This document shows positions 27,625 to 35,794 of a DNA stretch of 64,000 nucleotides, piece after piece. Both the position numbers and the translations under genes were made by a program. The first letter of the stretch is position 1. Every line of letters begins with the position of its first letter. The notes under the pieces were generated by a model. That model had not been told where the DNA came from and did no database searches. It saw only the letters and a program-made list of their open reading frames with translations. Source of the DNA: Ornithinibacillus bavariensis (GTDB taxonomy: Bacteria > Bacillota > Bacilli > Bacillales > Amphibacillaceae); the NCBI RefSeq assembly GCF_018333235.1, contig NZ_BORP01000007.1:1-64000 (forward strand), written 5' to 3'.

Positions 27625-27650
27625 ACTGTATTATGCTAGGAGGCATAACC

Positions 27651-28226
27651 ATGAATTATCCGAATGGAAAACGAGCAGTTAAAAGCAGCCCAATGAATCA
27701 CTCATTTTCAAATCGAGGAATGACACTGGAAGAGGATATTAATAGCACCAACCAGTATTATTTAGATATGGATCTAGCAGTGATACACAAAAAGCCAACA
27801 CCTGTACAAATTGTAAAAGTAAATTATCCAAAAAGAAGTGCTGCTGTTATAACTGAAGCTTATTTTAAACAGGCATCAACTACGGATTATAATGGCATAT
27901 ATCGAAATCAATACGTCGATTTTGAAGCAAAAGAAACAAAAAACAAAACATCTTTTCCACTAGCTAATATTCACGACCATCAAATTAAACATATGGAATC
28001 TGTAGTAAAGCATGGTGGAATCTGCTTTATGATTATACGGTTTTCATTTTATAGTGAAACATATTTTCTAGAAGCGAAAGAATTACTGCCCTATTGGTAT
28101 GAAAAAGAGGCAGATGGTAGAAAATCAATACCATACATTGATATCAAGCTTAAAGGCCATGAAATACCTTTTAAATATCAAACAAGAGTTGATTACTTAA
28201 CAATAATTGATCAGCTTTATTTCTAG
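27651..28226 (+). CDS. recU: Holliday junction resolvase RecU
   Basis: A 191-residue nuclease that resolves Holliday junctions in recombination and chromosome segregation. RecU signatures are [18 protein letters not shown], a catalytic region with [18 protein letters not shown] and [16 protein letters not shown] (acidic residues and Lys), and [14 protein letters not shown]. The start is ATG 27651 after TAGGAGGCATAACC. It is the first gene of an operon with ponA, 17 bases ahead, as in B. subtilis. Confidence 0.95.
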   Translation: MNYPNGKRAVKSSPMNHSFSNRGMTLEEDINSTNQYYLDMDLAVIHKKPTPVQIVKVNYPKRSAAVITEAYFKQASTTDYNGIYRNQYVDFEAKETKNKTSFPLANIHDHQIKHMESVVKHGGICFMIIRFSFYSETYFLEAKELLPYWYEKEADGRKSIPYIDIKLKGHEIPFKYQTRVDYLTIIDQLYF

Positions 28227-28243
28227 ATTGGAGGTAGTGAGAA

Positions 28244-30925
28244 ATGGCAGAAAACAGCCAAAGTCGCACTGCACGACGAAAACAAAAAAAGGCCAAAAAG
28301 AAACCTACTTGGAAAAAAATAATAAAAATATTCTTTATCATATGTTTAATTATTGGACTTGGAGTAGCTGGGTTATTTACTTATTATATTGCCACAGCTC
28401 CTGATCTTGATACGTCGAAATTAACAGATCCACTTTCTTCTAAAGTTTATGATCAAGATGGTGAATTGATTGCTGACTTAGGAGACATTAAACGAACAAA
28501 AATTACCTTTGATGACTTACCTGAGAAATTAATTAATGCCGTTACTGCTACAGAGGATGCGAGATTTTTTAAACATCCTGGTATTGATATCAGACGTATT
28601 GGTGGAGCAATTATAGGTAATGTTCGAAATGGATTTGGATCTGAAGGTGCTAGTACGATTACACAACAGGTGGTAGAAGGATACTTCCTTTCGAATGAAA
28701 AGAAAATCAAATTAAAAGTACAGGAACAATGGCTCGCATTGAAATTAGAAAAGAAATATTCGAAAGAACAAATCCTTGAAATGTATCTTAATAAAATTTA
28801 TTACGGAGCTGGTGCATACGGTGTAGCTAAAGCTGCAGAAACGTATTTTGGTAAAACTGATTTACATGATTTAACATTAGCAGAGGCTGCTATCCTAGCT
28901 GGATTACCACAGCGTCCATCGGCATACGATCCATTTAAAAATCCTGATTTAACAAAGGAAAGAATGAAAACAGTATTAACTTTAATGGTACGTCATAACA
29001 AAATAACACAGGCTGAAGCGGATGAAGCACTTAAGACTGATATCCCTTCCCTTCTAGTAAAAGAAAAACCTGATCCTAAGCCGTATGATGCCTTCATTCA
29101 GCAGGTTCAGAGAGAGGTTGAACAAAAGCTTGAAGGTGCCGATATTTATACTGATGGTCTGCAAATCTATACTACGTTAGATAAGGATGCACAAGATCAT
29201 GTAGAATTTTTACTTTCTGATGACGCTAATAATCCTGTTGCATACCCGAATGATGACCTACATGCTGGTATGGTAGTCCTAGATTCAAAAACAGGAGCAA
29301 TTCTTGCTATTGGTGGAGATAGGAATTATAAGAATGGCTTTAATTACGCAATACAAGGTGGAAACCAGGCAGGTTCAACCTTTAAACCAATTGTTGCTTA
29401 TGGACCTGCTATTGAATACAATAAAATGTCCACCTATCAGCAAATAAATGATGATAAGCCGTACGAAATTGCTGGAAGTAATGGGCAAGTAATTCGAAAC
29501 TGGAACCGTACTTACCAAGGTTGGATGACTGCGCGATATGCGCTTCAAGAATCACTAAACGTACCTGCTGTAAAGACCTTAGTGGATGTTGGTTATGATA
29601 AATCACAGCAATTCGCGAATAATCTTGGTATTGAATTTGTTGATGGAAAACCAAAATTAACAGATGCTATTGGTGGTGCAGACACTACTGTAAACCCACT
29701 TCAATTAGCGGGTGCATATCAAGCATTTGCCAATGAAGGTATACGTAATGAGCCATATGCAGTTTCTAAAGTTGTCTTCCCTAACGATCAGACGGTGGAT
29801 TTAACACCAGAGCCTAAGGTTGCCATGTCAGATTATACAGCGTTTATGATAACAGATATGTTAAAAACCGCTTTATCTCAAGGTTCATCAGGTGGCCCTG
29901 CAAGAATACCTGGTCTACCTGTAGCAGCTAAAACAGGGACAACTAACTTAAAGGATGTTGAAGGTGTTAAAGACTCTTGGATTGCCGGTTATACAACCAA
30001 CTACACTATGGCCGTTTGGGTAGGATATGATAAAGACAAACGAACTATGGATAGTGAAAAATATGTGGCCCATGCCCTATTCAAACAAACAATGAGTGAA
30101 CTATCCAAGGGTGTTGAAACTGCAGACTATAAGATGCCAGATTCTGTAGTAAAGGTTAAAGTAGAAAAAGGATCTAATCCTGCTGCTTTACCGAGTGAAT
30201 ATACACCTGATTCTCAAATAGTAACAGAACTGTTTGTAAAAGGAACAGAACCTAAAAAATCATCTGAGAAATACGATAAGCTAGACCCTGTATCCGGTTT
30301 GAAGGCAGATTACAAAAAAGAAAAAAATGAAATAAAAGTTGAATGGAAATATGACTCTGATAAAGATGTCTCGTTCGAAGTTGCTGCTAGTGTAGATGGT
30401 GGTGCGATGAAAGTCCTATCCACAACCGATGATAAAAAGATTGATATAACAGAGGTAAGCGGTGATTCAAACTATACGATTCAGGTTACAGCATTCTTAA
30501 AGGATGATGATAAAGTTCGTAGTGAACCACAAACAGTTACCGTTAATATTAAAGAGGAAGAACCAGAAACTCCAATTAAACCAGTAGATAATTTATCTGC
30601 TGTATACGATCCTAATAAGTCCATCATTGATGTATCATGGGGCTATAATGGACCTCCTGCTTCCTATGAAGTAAGAGTAGAGGGGCCACAAGGTGGTACA
30701 CAGATGGTTAATTCAAAGGGTATTGAAATAAGTGGTAACTTTGAACCTGGTCAAAGCTATACGATCTATGTTACCGCTATAGGTAAGAATGGTGCAAATC
30801 AAGGTAGTCGTAGTGAAACACGTCAGGTAACACTTCAAATACCAGGTAACCAAAATACCGAACCAGATCCTGGAGATGAAACTGATACAAGTCCTCCTAG
30901 TGATGATGAAAATGAAGAATCATAA
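28244..30925 (+). CDS. ponA: Class A penicillin-binding protein 1
   Basis: An 893-residue bifunctional peptidoglycan synthase. A basic N-terminal tail precedes one membrane anchor (about residues 27-50). The glycosyltransferase (GT51) domain covers about residues 75-245 with EDARFFKHPGID and GASTITQQVVE. The transpeptidase domain has the active serine in GSTFKP near residue 375, an SLN motif in LQESLNVPA, and KTGT near residue 562. Two fibronectin-type-III-like modules follow (about residues 680-780 and 785-870), and the tail is rich in acidic residues, Pro and Ser. The ATG follows GGAGGTAGTGAGAA. GpsB, encoded nearby, is a known partner in B. subtilis. Confidence 0.95.
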   Translation: MAENSQSRTARRKQKKAKKKPTWKKIIKIFFIICLIIGLGVAGLFTYYIATAPDLDTSKLTDPLSSKVYDQDGELIADLGDIKRTKITFDDLPEKLINAVTATEDARFFKHPGIDIRRIGGAIIGNVRNGFGSEGASTITQQVVEGYFLSNEKKIKLKVQEQWLALKLEKKYSKEQILEMYLNKIYYGAGAYGVAKAAETYFGKTDLHDLTLAEAAILAGLPQRPSAYDPFKNPDLTKERMKTVLTLMVRHNKITQAEADEALKTDIPSLLVKEKPDPKPYDAFIQQVQREVEQKLEGADIYTDGLQIYTTLDKDAQDHVEFLLSDDANNPVAYPNDDLHAGMVVLDSKTGAILAIGGDRNYKNGFNYAIQGGNQAGSTFKPIVAYGPAIEYNKMSTYQQINDDKPYEIAGSNGQVIRNWNRTYQGWMTARYALQESLNVPAVKTLVDVGYDKSQQFANNLGIEFVDGKPKLTDAIGGADTTVNPLQLAGAYQAFANEGIRNEPYAVSKVVFPNDQTVDLTPEPKVAMSDYTAFMITDMLKTALSQGSSGGPARIPGLPVAAKTGTTNLKDVEGVKDSWIAGYTTNYTMAVWVGYDKDKRTMDSEKYVAHALFKQTMSELSKGVETADYKMPDSVVKVKVEKGSNPAALPSEYTPDSQIVTELFVKGTEPKKSSEKYDKLDPVSGLKADYKKEKNEIKVEWKYDSDKDVSFEVAASVDGGAMKVLSTTDDKKIDITEVSGDSNYTIQVTAFLKDDDKVRSEPQTVTVNIKEEEPETPIKPVDNLSAVYDPNKSIIDVSWGYNGPPASYEVRVEGPQGGTQMVNSKGIEISGNFEPGQSYTIYVTAIGKNGANQGSRSETRQVTLQIPGNQNTEPDPGDETDTSPPSDDENEES

Positions 30926-30927
30926 AT

Positions 30928-30970
30928 AAAAGCTATCAACATTAGGTTTTTCCTAATGTTGATAGCTTTT
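30928..30970. terminator. Bidirectional terminator between ponA and nth
   Basis: A nearly 19-bp stem (AAAGCTATCAACATTAGG with its complement) and a five-T loop, with A and T runs at the two sides, lie between converging genes. Confidence 0.85.
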
Positions 30971-30973
30971 TTC

Positions 30974-31621
30974 TTACCTATCTTTCATTCTCTTTTGCCC
31001 TTCTCGACAAATATCAAGTAATGGACACTCTGGACAGTTGGGATTTTTTGCTTTACAGTGGTAGCGTCCGAAGAAAATTAAGCGGTGATGTGTAACACTC
31101 CACTCTTCCTTAGGTACTTTCTTCATGAGGGTCTCTTCCACTTCTAATACAGAGTCTTTCCATTTACATATACCTAGTCGTTTTGAGACTCTTTCGACAT
31201 GCGTATCAACTGCAATTGCTGGTTCTCCAAAGGCAACTGAAGCAACTACATTTGCAGTCTTCCTTCCTACCCCAGCTAATTTGATCAGTTCTTCTTTTGA
31301 GTGCGGAACCTCGCCTCCGTATTCCTCTATGAGAGACTTACAAAGCTTTTGAATGTTTTTAGCTTTATTGCGAAATAAACCGATTGACTTAATATCATTT
31401 TGTAATTCTTCTAGCGGTACTTGGAGGTAATCTTCTGGTGTTTGATATTTTTTAAACAAATCCTTAGTTACCTTATTGACTAGTGCATCGGTGCATTGTG
31501 CCGACAATACTACCGCTATCACTAATTCAAATGGATTAGCATGCTCTAATTCACATTCCGCGTTAGGAAACATCTTAGCTATTTCATCTAAACAATATCT
31601 AATTTGCTTCTTGTTTAACAT
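30974..31621 (-). CDS. nth: Endonuclease III
   Basis: A 215-residue base-excision repair glycosylase/AP lyase acting on oxidised pyrimidines. The helix-hairpin-helix LAGVGRKTANVV with its catalytic lysine and the aspartate in VDTHVERV are present, and the 4Fe-4S cluster is shown by C-x6-C-x2-C-x5-C near the C-terminus. The start is ATG 31619-31621, overlapping the dnaD stop (TAATG). In B. subtilis ypoC lies after nth; here no such gene is present before ponA. Confidence 0.95.
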   Translation of the reverse strand: MLNKKQIRYCLDEIAKMFPNAECELEHANPFELVIAVVLSAQCTDALVNKVTKDLFKKYQTPEDYLQVPLEELQNDIKSIGLFRNKAKNIQKLCKSLIEEYGGEVPHSKEELIKLAGVGRKTANVVASVAFGEPAIAVDTHVERVSKRLGICKWKDSVLEVEETLMKKVPKEEWSVTHHRLIFFGRYHCKAKNPNCPECPLLDICREGQKRMKDR

Positions 31622-32307
31622 TATTCCTCTCCCTCTAGCCAATTGTAATAAAAGGAAGTGTCCCTTTTCTTCGTTGTCGTATTTGTATATTTCGTTGCTT
31701 GATGATCATGAAACTTTTTCGTGGCTTCTCTAGCCTGTTCAACTGTATGTATCCCCTTCTTTTTCCATTCCCTAAGAATTCGATCCATATATTTGAAATT
31801 CAGCTTTCCCATTAGTACAGATTCACGTAATGCTGCTTTTATTAATGCAGGTGATAGTTTGTCTTCATCTAGCCATAGGTTAACGGTCTCGATCTCAAAG
31901 GGTGATAACGGTCGGCCGAATTCCTGTTCAAACAGAATAAATAAAGAACCGTCTTCGTTTTGAACCCTCTCTTCCTTCACAGGTTCAAATAACTTCTCCC
32001 ATAATGGTTCAAGTGAATATGCCTCACTCCATTGTTCTTGACTATTTTCCTGCCGCTCTATTTTTAAGAAGCCCTTCTGAATTAATTTTCTTAATAATCG
32101 CGAACACGTTTGCTCATCTGTTGTTAGCATGCTCGTCAATTCTTGCAAAGTTGGGAAATAGTTCCCATTAGAGATAGATCGATGTATCTGAATGAGTAGT
32201 ACTAATTCTATCTCATCCAATCCTAATTTATTATACTTTTGTAGTAATAAATTAGGAATGACAACCTGATTGGCTAATATATGTTGAAATGGTAATGAAT
32301 TTGTCAT
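31621..32307 (-). CDS. dnaD: DNA replication protein DnaD
   Basis: A 228-residue primosome protein that helps load the replicative helicase together with DnaB and DnaI. The N-terminal half is a winged-helix domain (about residues 15-110); the C-terminal DnaB2 domain holds the typical FEIETVNLWLDE and YMDRILREWKKKGI. The start is ATG 32305-32307 after GAGGTG, five codons inside the longest frame. It forms a coupled pair with nth. Confidence 0.93.
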   Translation of the reverse strand: MTNSLPFQHILANQVVIPNLLLQKYNKLGLDEIELVLLIQIHRSISNGNYFPTLQELTSMLTTDEQTCSRLLRKLIQKGFLKIERQENSQEQWSEAYSLEPLWEKLFEPVKEERVQNEDGSLFILFEQEFGRPLSPFEIETVNLWLDEDKLSPALIKAALRESVLMGKLNFKYMDRILREWKKKGIHTVEQAREATKKFHDHQATKYTNTTTKKRDTSFYYNWLEGEE

Positions 32308-32364
32308 GTAATTGCACCTCAATACTAGTATAGCATGTCCAATGGATTCTTGGCTTAAAAAGAA

Positions 32365-32391
32365 GGCTGTCTCGTTACTACTGAGACAGCC
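32365..32391 (-). terminator. Terminator after asnS
   Basis: A 9-bp stem GGCTGTCTC/GAGACAGCC is followed on the minus strand by TTCTTTTTAAG. It separates asnS from dnaD. Confidence 0.8.
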
Positions 32392-32408
32392 AGTTTTTAG
32401 AAAAGTTA

Positions 32409-33701
32409 TTAAGGATATAAGCGATTTAATAATCTTGGGAATGGAATAGTTTCACGAACATGTTCAACACCAGAAATCCATGCAACTGTTCGTTCTAGTC
32501 CTAAACCAAATCCAGAATGAGGAACACTTCCATATTTTCTTAATTCTAGATACCATTCATATGCTGGACCAGTTAAACCATGCTCCTCATATCGCTGTTT
32601 CATAAGATCTAAATCATTAATTCTCTCGGAGCCGCCAATAATTTCTCCATAACCCTCAGGTGCAATTAAATCTGCACAGAGTACAACCTCTTCACGATTA
32701 GGATCCGGCTTCATATAAAATGCTTTAATTTTTGCCGGATAATTCGTAATAAATACTGGTTTATCAAAGCTCTCAGCTATTGCAGTTTCATGTGGGGCAC
32801 CGAAATCTTCTCCCCATTCAATATCTGTGAATCCTTTATCTTTTAATAATTGAATAGCGTCATCATAAGAGATACGTGGGAATGGCGCTTTTACCTTTTC
32901 AAGCTTTGTAATGTCTCTCTCTAAAATGCCAAGCTCTAATTGGCAATTCTTAAGGACAGATTGAACAACATAACTAACATAATTCTCTTGAATTTGTAAG
33001 CTCTCTTCATGTTCTACAAATGCCATTTCCGGTTCAATCATCCAGAATTCAATTAAATGTCGGCGTGTTTTCGATTTTTCAGCACGGAATGTTGGACCAA
33101 AGGAAAATACTTTACCAAAGGCCATCGCTGCCGCTTCCATATATAGCTGTCCACTTTGAGATAGATAAGCATCTTCATCAAAGTATTTCGTATGGAATAG
33201 CTCAGTTGTTCCTTCAGCCGAAGCACCGGTTAAAATTGGTGGGTCAATCTTTACATAGCCATTTTCATTAAAGAACTCATAAGTGGAACGAATAATTTCA
33301 TTACGAATTTTCATTATGGCATGCTGTTTTTTGGAACGTAACCATAAATGACGATGATCCATTAAGAATTCTGTACCATGTTCTTTAGGTGTAATTGGAT
33401 AATCGACTGACTCATGAATCAATTCTATATTAGATACTTGCATTTCAAAGCCAAATTTAGAACGAGTATCTTCGACAATTGTTCCTGTTATATACATTGA
33501 AGATTCTTGCGTCATGTTCTTTGCAAGCTGGAATATTTCCTCACTTACATCATTTTTCGCAACAACTGCTTGTATAAAACCAGTCCCATCACGTAATTGT
33601 AAAAATGCAATTTTACCACTAGAACGCTTGTTAGATAACCAAGCACCAATGGTAACTTCCTTCCCCTGAAATTCAGGTACTTGTGCGATAGTTGTTTTCA
33701 A
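32409..33701 (-). CDS. asnS: Asparaginyl-tRNA synthetase
   Basis: A 430-residue class II aminoacyl-tRNA synthetase. An N-terminal OB-fold anticodon-binding domain (about residues 1-110, with [24 protein letters not shown]) precedes the catalytic core with motif 2 [17 protein letters not shown] and motif 3 [12 protein letters not shown]. AspS and AsnS are related, but length and neighbours (aspB upstream, as in B. subtilis) support AsnS. The start is TTG 33699-33701, spaced from GGAGG by eight bases. The gap to aspB is only 57 bases and holds no T-box. Confidence 0.94.
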   Translation of the reverse strand: MKTTIAQVPEFQGKEVTIGAWLSNKRSSGKIAFLQLRDGTGFIQAVVAKNDVSEEIFQLAKNMTQESSMYITGTIVEDTRSKFGFEMQVSNIELIHESVDYPITPKEHGTEFLMDHRHLWLRSKKQHAIMKIRNEIIRSTYEFFNENGYVKIDPPILTGASAEGTTELFHTKYFDEDAYLSQSGQLYMEAAAMAFGKVFSFGPTFRAEKSKTRRHLIEFWMIEPEMAFVEHEESLQIQENYVSYVVQSVLKNCQLELGILERDITKLEKVKAPFPRISYDDAIQLLKDKGFTDIEWGEDFGAPHETAIAESFDKPVFITNYPAKIKAFYMKPDPNREEVVLCADLIAPEGYGEIIGGSERINDLDLMKQRYEEHGLTGPAYEWYLELRKYGSVPHSGFGLGLERTVAWISGVEHVRETIPFPRLLNRLYP

Positions 33702-33758
33702 AAAAATTACCTCCAATAGAGAAAAATTTTGCTAGTATTAAGGGTTTAATTTGCTCAG

Positions 33759-34943
33759 TTATTTAAGATGTTTTTCAACAAAACGATGAATACGTGATGC
33801 CGCTTCTTCGAGTTGTTCCTTAGAAATAGCATAGGAAAGTCGGATAAAATCTGGAGCTCCGAATCCTGATCCTGGTACAACTGCAACTCGTTCCTCATCT
33901 AATAGAGCACTCGCCCAATCATCCACATTCTTAAATCCATTCATCTTTGCTGCATTAGCTACGTTCGGAAATAAATAAAATGCTCCTTTAGGCTTTTGAC
34001 AGGTTATACCTGGAACCTTAATGATTAAATCATATAATGCATCCAGTCTTTCTGCAAATACTTTCCTCATTTCAATGGTTGGATCAACTTCTGCTTGATA
34101 TGCAGCTAATGCGGCGTATTGAGCAATAGAGGTAGGGTTAGAAGTTGAATGAGATGCTAGGTTGGTCATTGCCTTAATTATAGCTGAAGGACCAGCTGCA
34201 TACCCTATTCTCCACCCTGTCATTGCATGTGACTTAGAGACCCCATTAATAACAATGGTTATCTCCTTTAAATCCGATGATAATCCTGCGATTGAAATAT
34301 GTCTATCCTCTGAATAAATAAGTTTTTCATATATTTCATCTGAAACAATTAAGATATTGTGCTTTATACAGATTTCACCCAATGCCTCTAACTCGTCCTT
34401 CGTGTACATCATCCCTGTTGGATTGCTTGGCGAATTAATAATAATAGCCTTTGTTTTATGTGTGATAACATCTTCTAATTGTTTTGGAGAGATTTTAAAT
34501 TCATTCTCTTCAAGACCTGGCACATAAATTGGCGTACCTCCTGCCAGCTTAATTTGTTCTGGGTAGCTAACCCAATATGGGACAGGAACGATTACCTCAT
34601 CACCTTCATTTAATAACGCTTGAAATAGTGTATATAGTGCATGTTTTGCACCGGAAGTTACTATAATTTCATCCGATTTATATGAAAGATTATTATCACG
34701 TTTTAGTTTTTCAATAATAGCTAGCTTTAACTCCTGTATACCGCCGGTTGGAGTGTATTTTGTTTTTCCGGCCTCCATTGCTTTTATAGCAGCATCAATG
34801 ATGTAATTGGGAGTATTGAAATCTGGTTCACCCGCTCCTAGCCCGATTACGTCAAAACCATTTTGCTTTAGCTCATTGGCTTTCGCTGTTATAGCCAAAG
34901 TAGTAGAAGGTGTTAATGTTTGTACTCGTTTTGCAATATCCAT
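33759..34943 (-). CDS. aspB: Aspartate aminotransferase
   Basis: A 394-residue PLP enzyme of fold type I that moves the amino group between aspartate and 2-oxoglutarate. The PLP-binding lysine is in SKSHAMTGWRIGY near residue 237; NSPSNPTG and the C-terminal IRLSYAIS arginine are also family marks. Located between ypmB and asnS exactly as in B. subtilis, it could supply aspartate for asparagine synthesis and protein synthesis. Confidence 0.94.
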   Translation of the reverse strand: MDIAKRVQTLTPSTTLAITAKANELKQNGFDVIGLGAGEPDFNTPNYIIDAAIKAMEAGKTKYTPTGGIQELKLAIIEKLKRDNNLSYKSDEIIVTSGAKHALYTLFQALLNEGDEVIVPVPYWVSYPEQIKLAGGTPIYVPGLEENEFKISPKQLEDVITHKTKAIIINSPSNPTGMMYTKDELEALGEICIKHNILIVSDEIYEKLIYSEDRHISIAGLSSDLKEITIVINGVSKSHAMTGWRIGYAAGPSAIIKAMTNLASHSTSNPTSIAQYAALAAYQAEVDPTIEMRKVFAERLDALYDLIIKVPGITCQKPKGAFYLFPNVANAAKMNGFKNVDDWASALLDEERVAVVPGSGFGAPDFIRLSYAISKEQLEEAASRIHRFVEKHLK

Positions 34944-34957
34944 TACGAAATCACCTC

Positions 34958-35500
34958 TTATTGGAACATTTTCTTAAAACGAAATTCTTCATACTGAGAA
35001 CCATCATAAATGGAAACATATTCTAATACATAGCGATTTGCTTCATCCTGATAACTTATTTCCCATAATGGGGTATCCTTTAATATTGCAGGAACTATTT
35101 TGATGAGACTGCAGTTTTTACAGCCTTGCTGCCAATTTTCCCTTACCTCATCAGACGAAATGGTTTCATCTTCGTTCACTATCGTAATTTTTTGTGCCTT
35201 GTCATCAGGTACAAATGCAATCTGTGTTACCTTATCGTCTGTCTTACCGTAAATTACATGATAACCATTTTCACCAAAGAACCTAGACGTTTTTAAAATA
35301 TCAACAATCGAGCTTTCTTGAATGACTCTCTGTTCAGCCACTTGGAAGCCTGCAGTTTTGCTATCCTGTATTTGGTTATATAAGACGATTAAAAAAATTA
35401 TAACAGCAAGAAACAATATCAGTAAAATAAGTAATATCCATTTAACTACCGAGGGTAACTCAAAGGATCGTTTATTCATAAAAAGTTGTTTTCGAGCCAA
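34958..35500 (-). CDS. ypmB: TseB/YpmB-like cell-wall elongation regulator
   Basis: A 180-residue protein with a short cytoplasmic N-terminus, one membrane span (about residues 19-41) and an extracytoplasmic PepSY-like beta domain with VIYGKTDDKVTQIAFVPDD. This is the pattern of B. subtilis YpmB, renamed TseB for its role in cell-wall elongation. The start is TTG 35498-35500 behind GGAGAGAATAGAAG, which lies in the end of a 17-codon ORF. It precedes aspB by 14 bases. Confidence 0.82.
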   Translation of the reverse strand: MARKQLFMNKRSFELPSVVKWILLILLILFLAVIIFLIVLYNQIQDSKTAGFQVAEQRVIQESSIVDILKTSRFFGENGYHVIYGKTDDKVTQIAFVPDDKAQKITIVNEDETISSDEVRENWQQGCKNCSLIKIVPAILKDTPLWEISYQDEANRYVLEYVSIYDGSQYEEFRFKKMFQ

Positions 35501-35503
35501 CTT

Positions 35504-35557
35504 CTATTCTCTCCATATCCATTTATATAGTTTTAATTTTGCTTGTATCATCATCAT
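35504..35557 (-). CDS. 17-codon ORF just before ypmB
   Basis: A tiny frame MMMIQAKLKLYKWIWRE with three ATG codons in a row behind CGGAGGGTTT, an excellent ribosome binding site. Its stop codon lies within the ypmB ribosome binding region, four bases before the ypmB TTG. It sits where B. subtilis has the 56-codon ypmA gene but does not resemble it as I recall. It might be a leader peptide that couples translation to ypmB, or a remnant. No function is claimed. Confidence 0.4.
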   Translation of the reverse strand: MMMIQAKLKLYKWIWRE

Positions 35558-35763
35558 AAACCCTCCGAATTCAGCTATACATTTAATTTACTGTTATAAT
35601 TATCAATTATTACTAAACATAGATACCAGCTATACGTCTATACTATAAGTAAAGTTGAACTTAAATAAGATGAAACACATACATTATACCAAGCAATTCT
35701 TGATTTTTGTTTTGTTTTTATTTATTTCAACCAAAAATTTCTAAACACCATACCATCCTGCTT

Positions 35764-35794
35764 ACTGATGCTCTTTGCATCAGTATTTTTTTTA
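35764..35794 (+). terminator. Hairpin plus T run facing the 3' end of dinG
   Basis: An 8-bp stem ACTGATGC/GCATCAGT is followed by ATTTTTTTT on the plus strand, but no plus-strand gene precedes it. On the minus strand it follows dinG but is preceded by an A run and lacks T residues after the stem, so it would be poor for dinG. Confidence 0.5.

Noticed and set aside
33702-33758. Possible T-box before asnS
   Set aside because: The gap to aspB is only 57 bases and lacks the T-box sequence and terminator stem.
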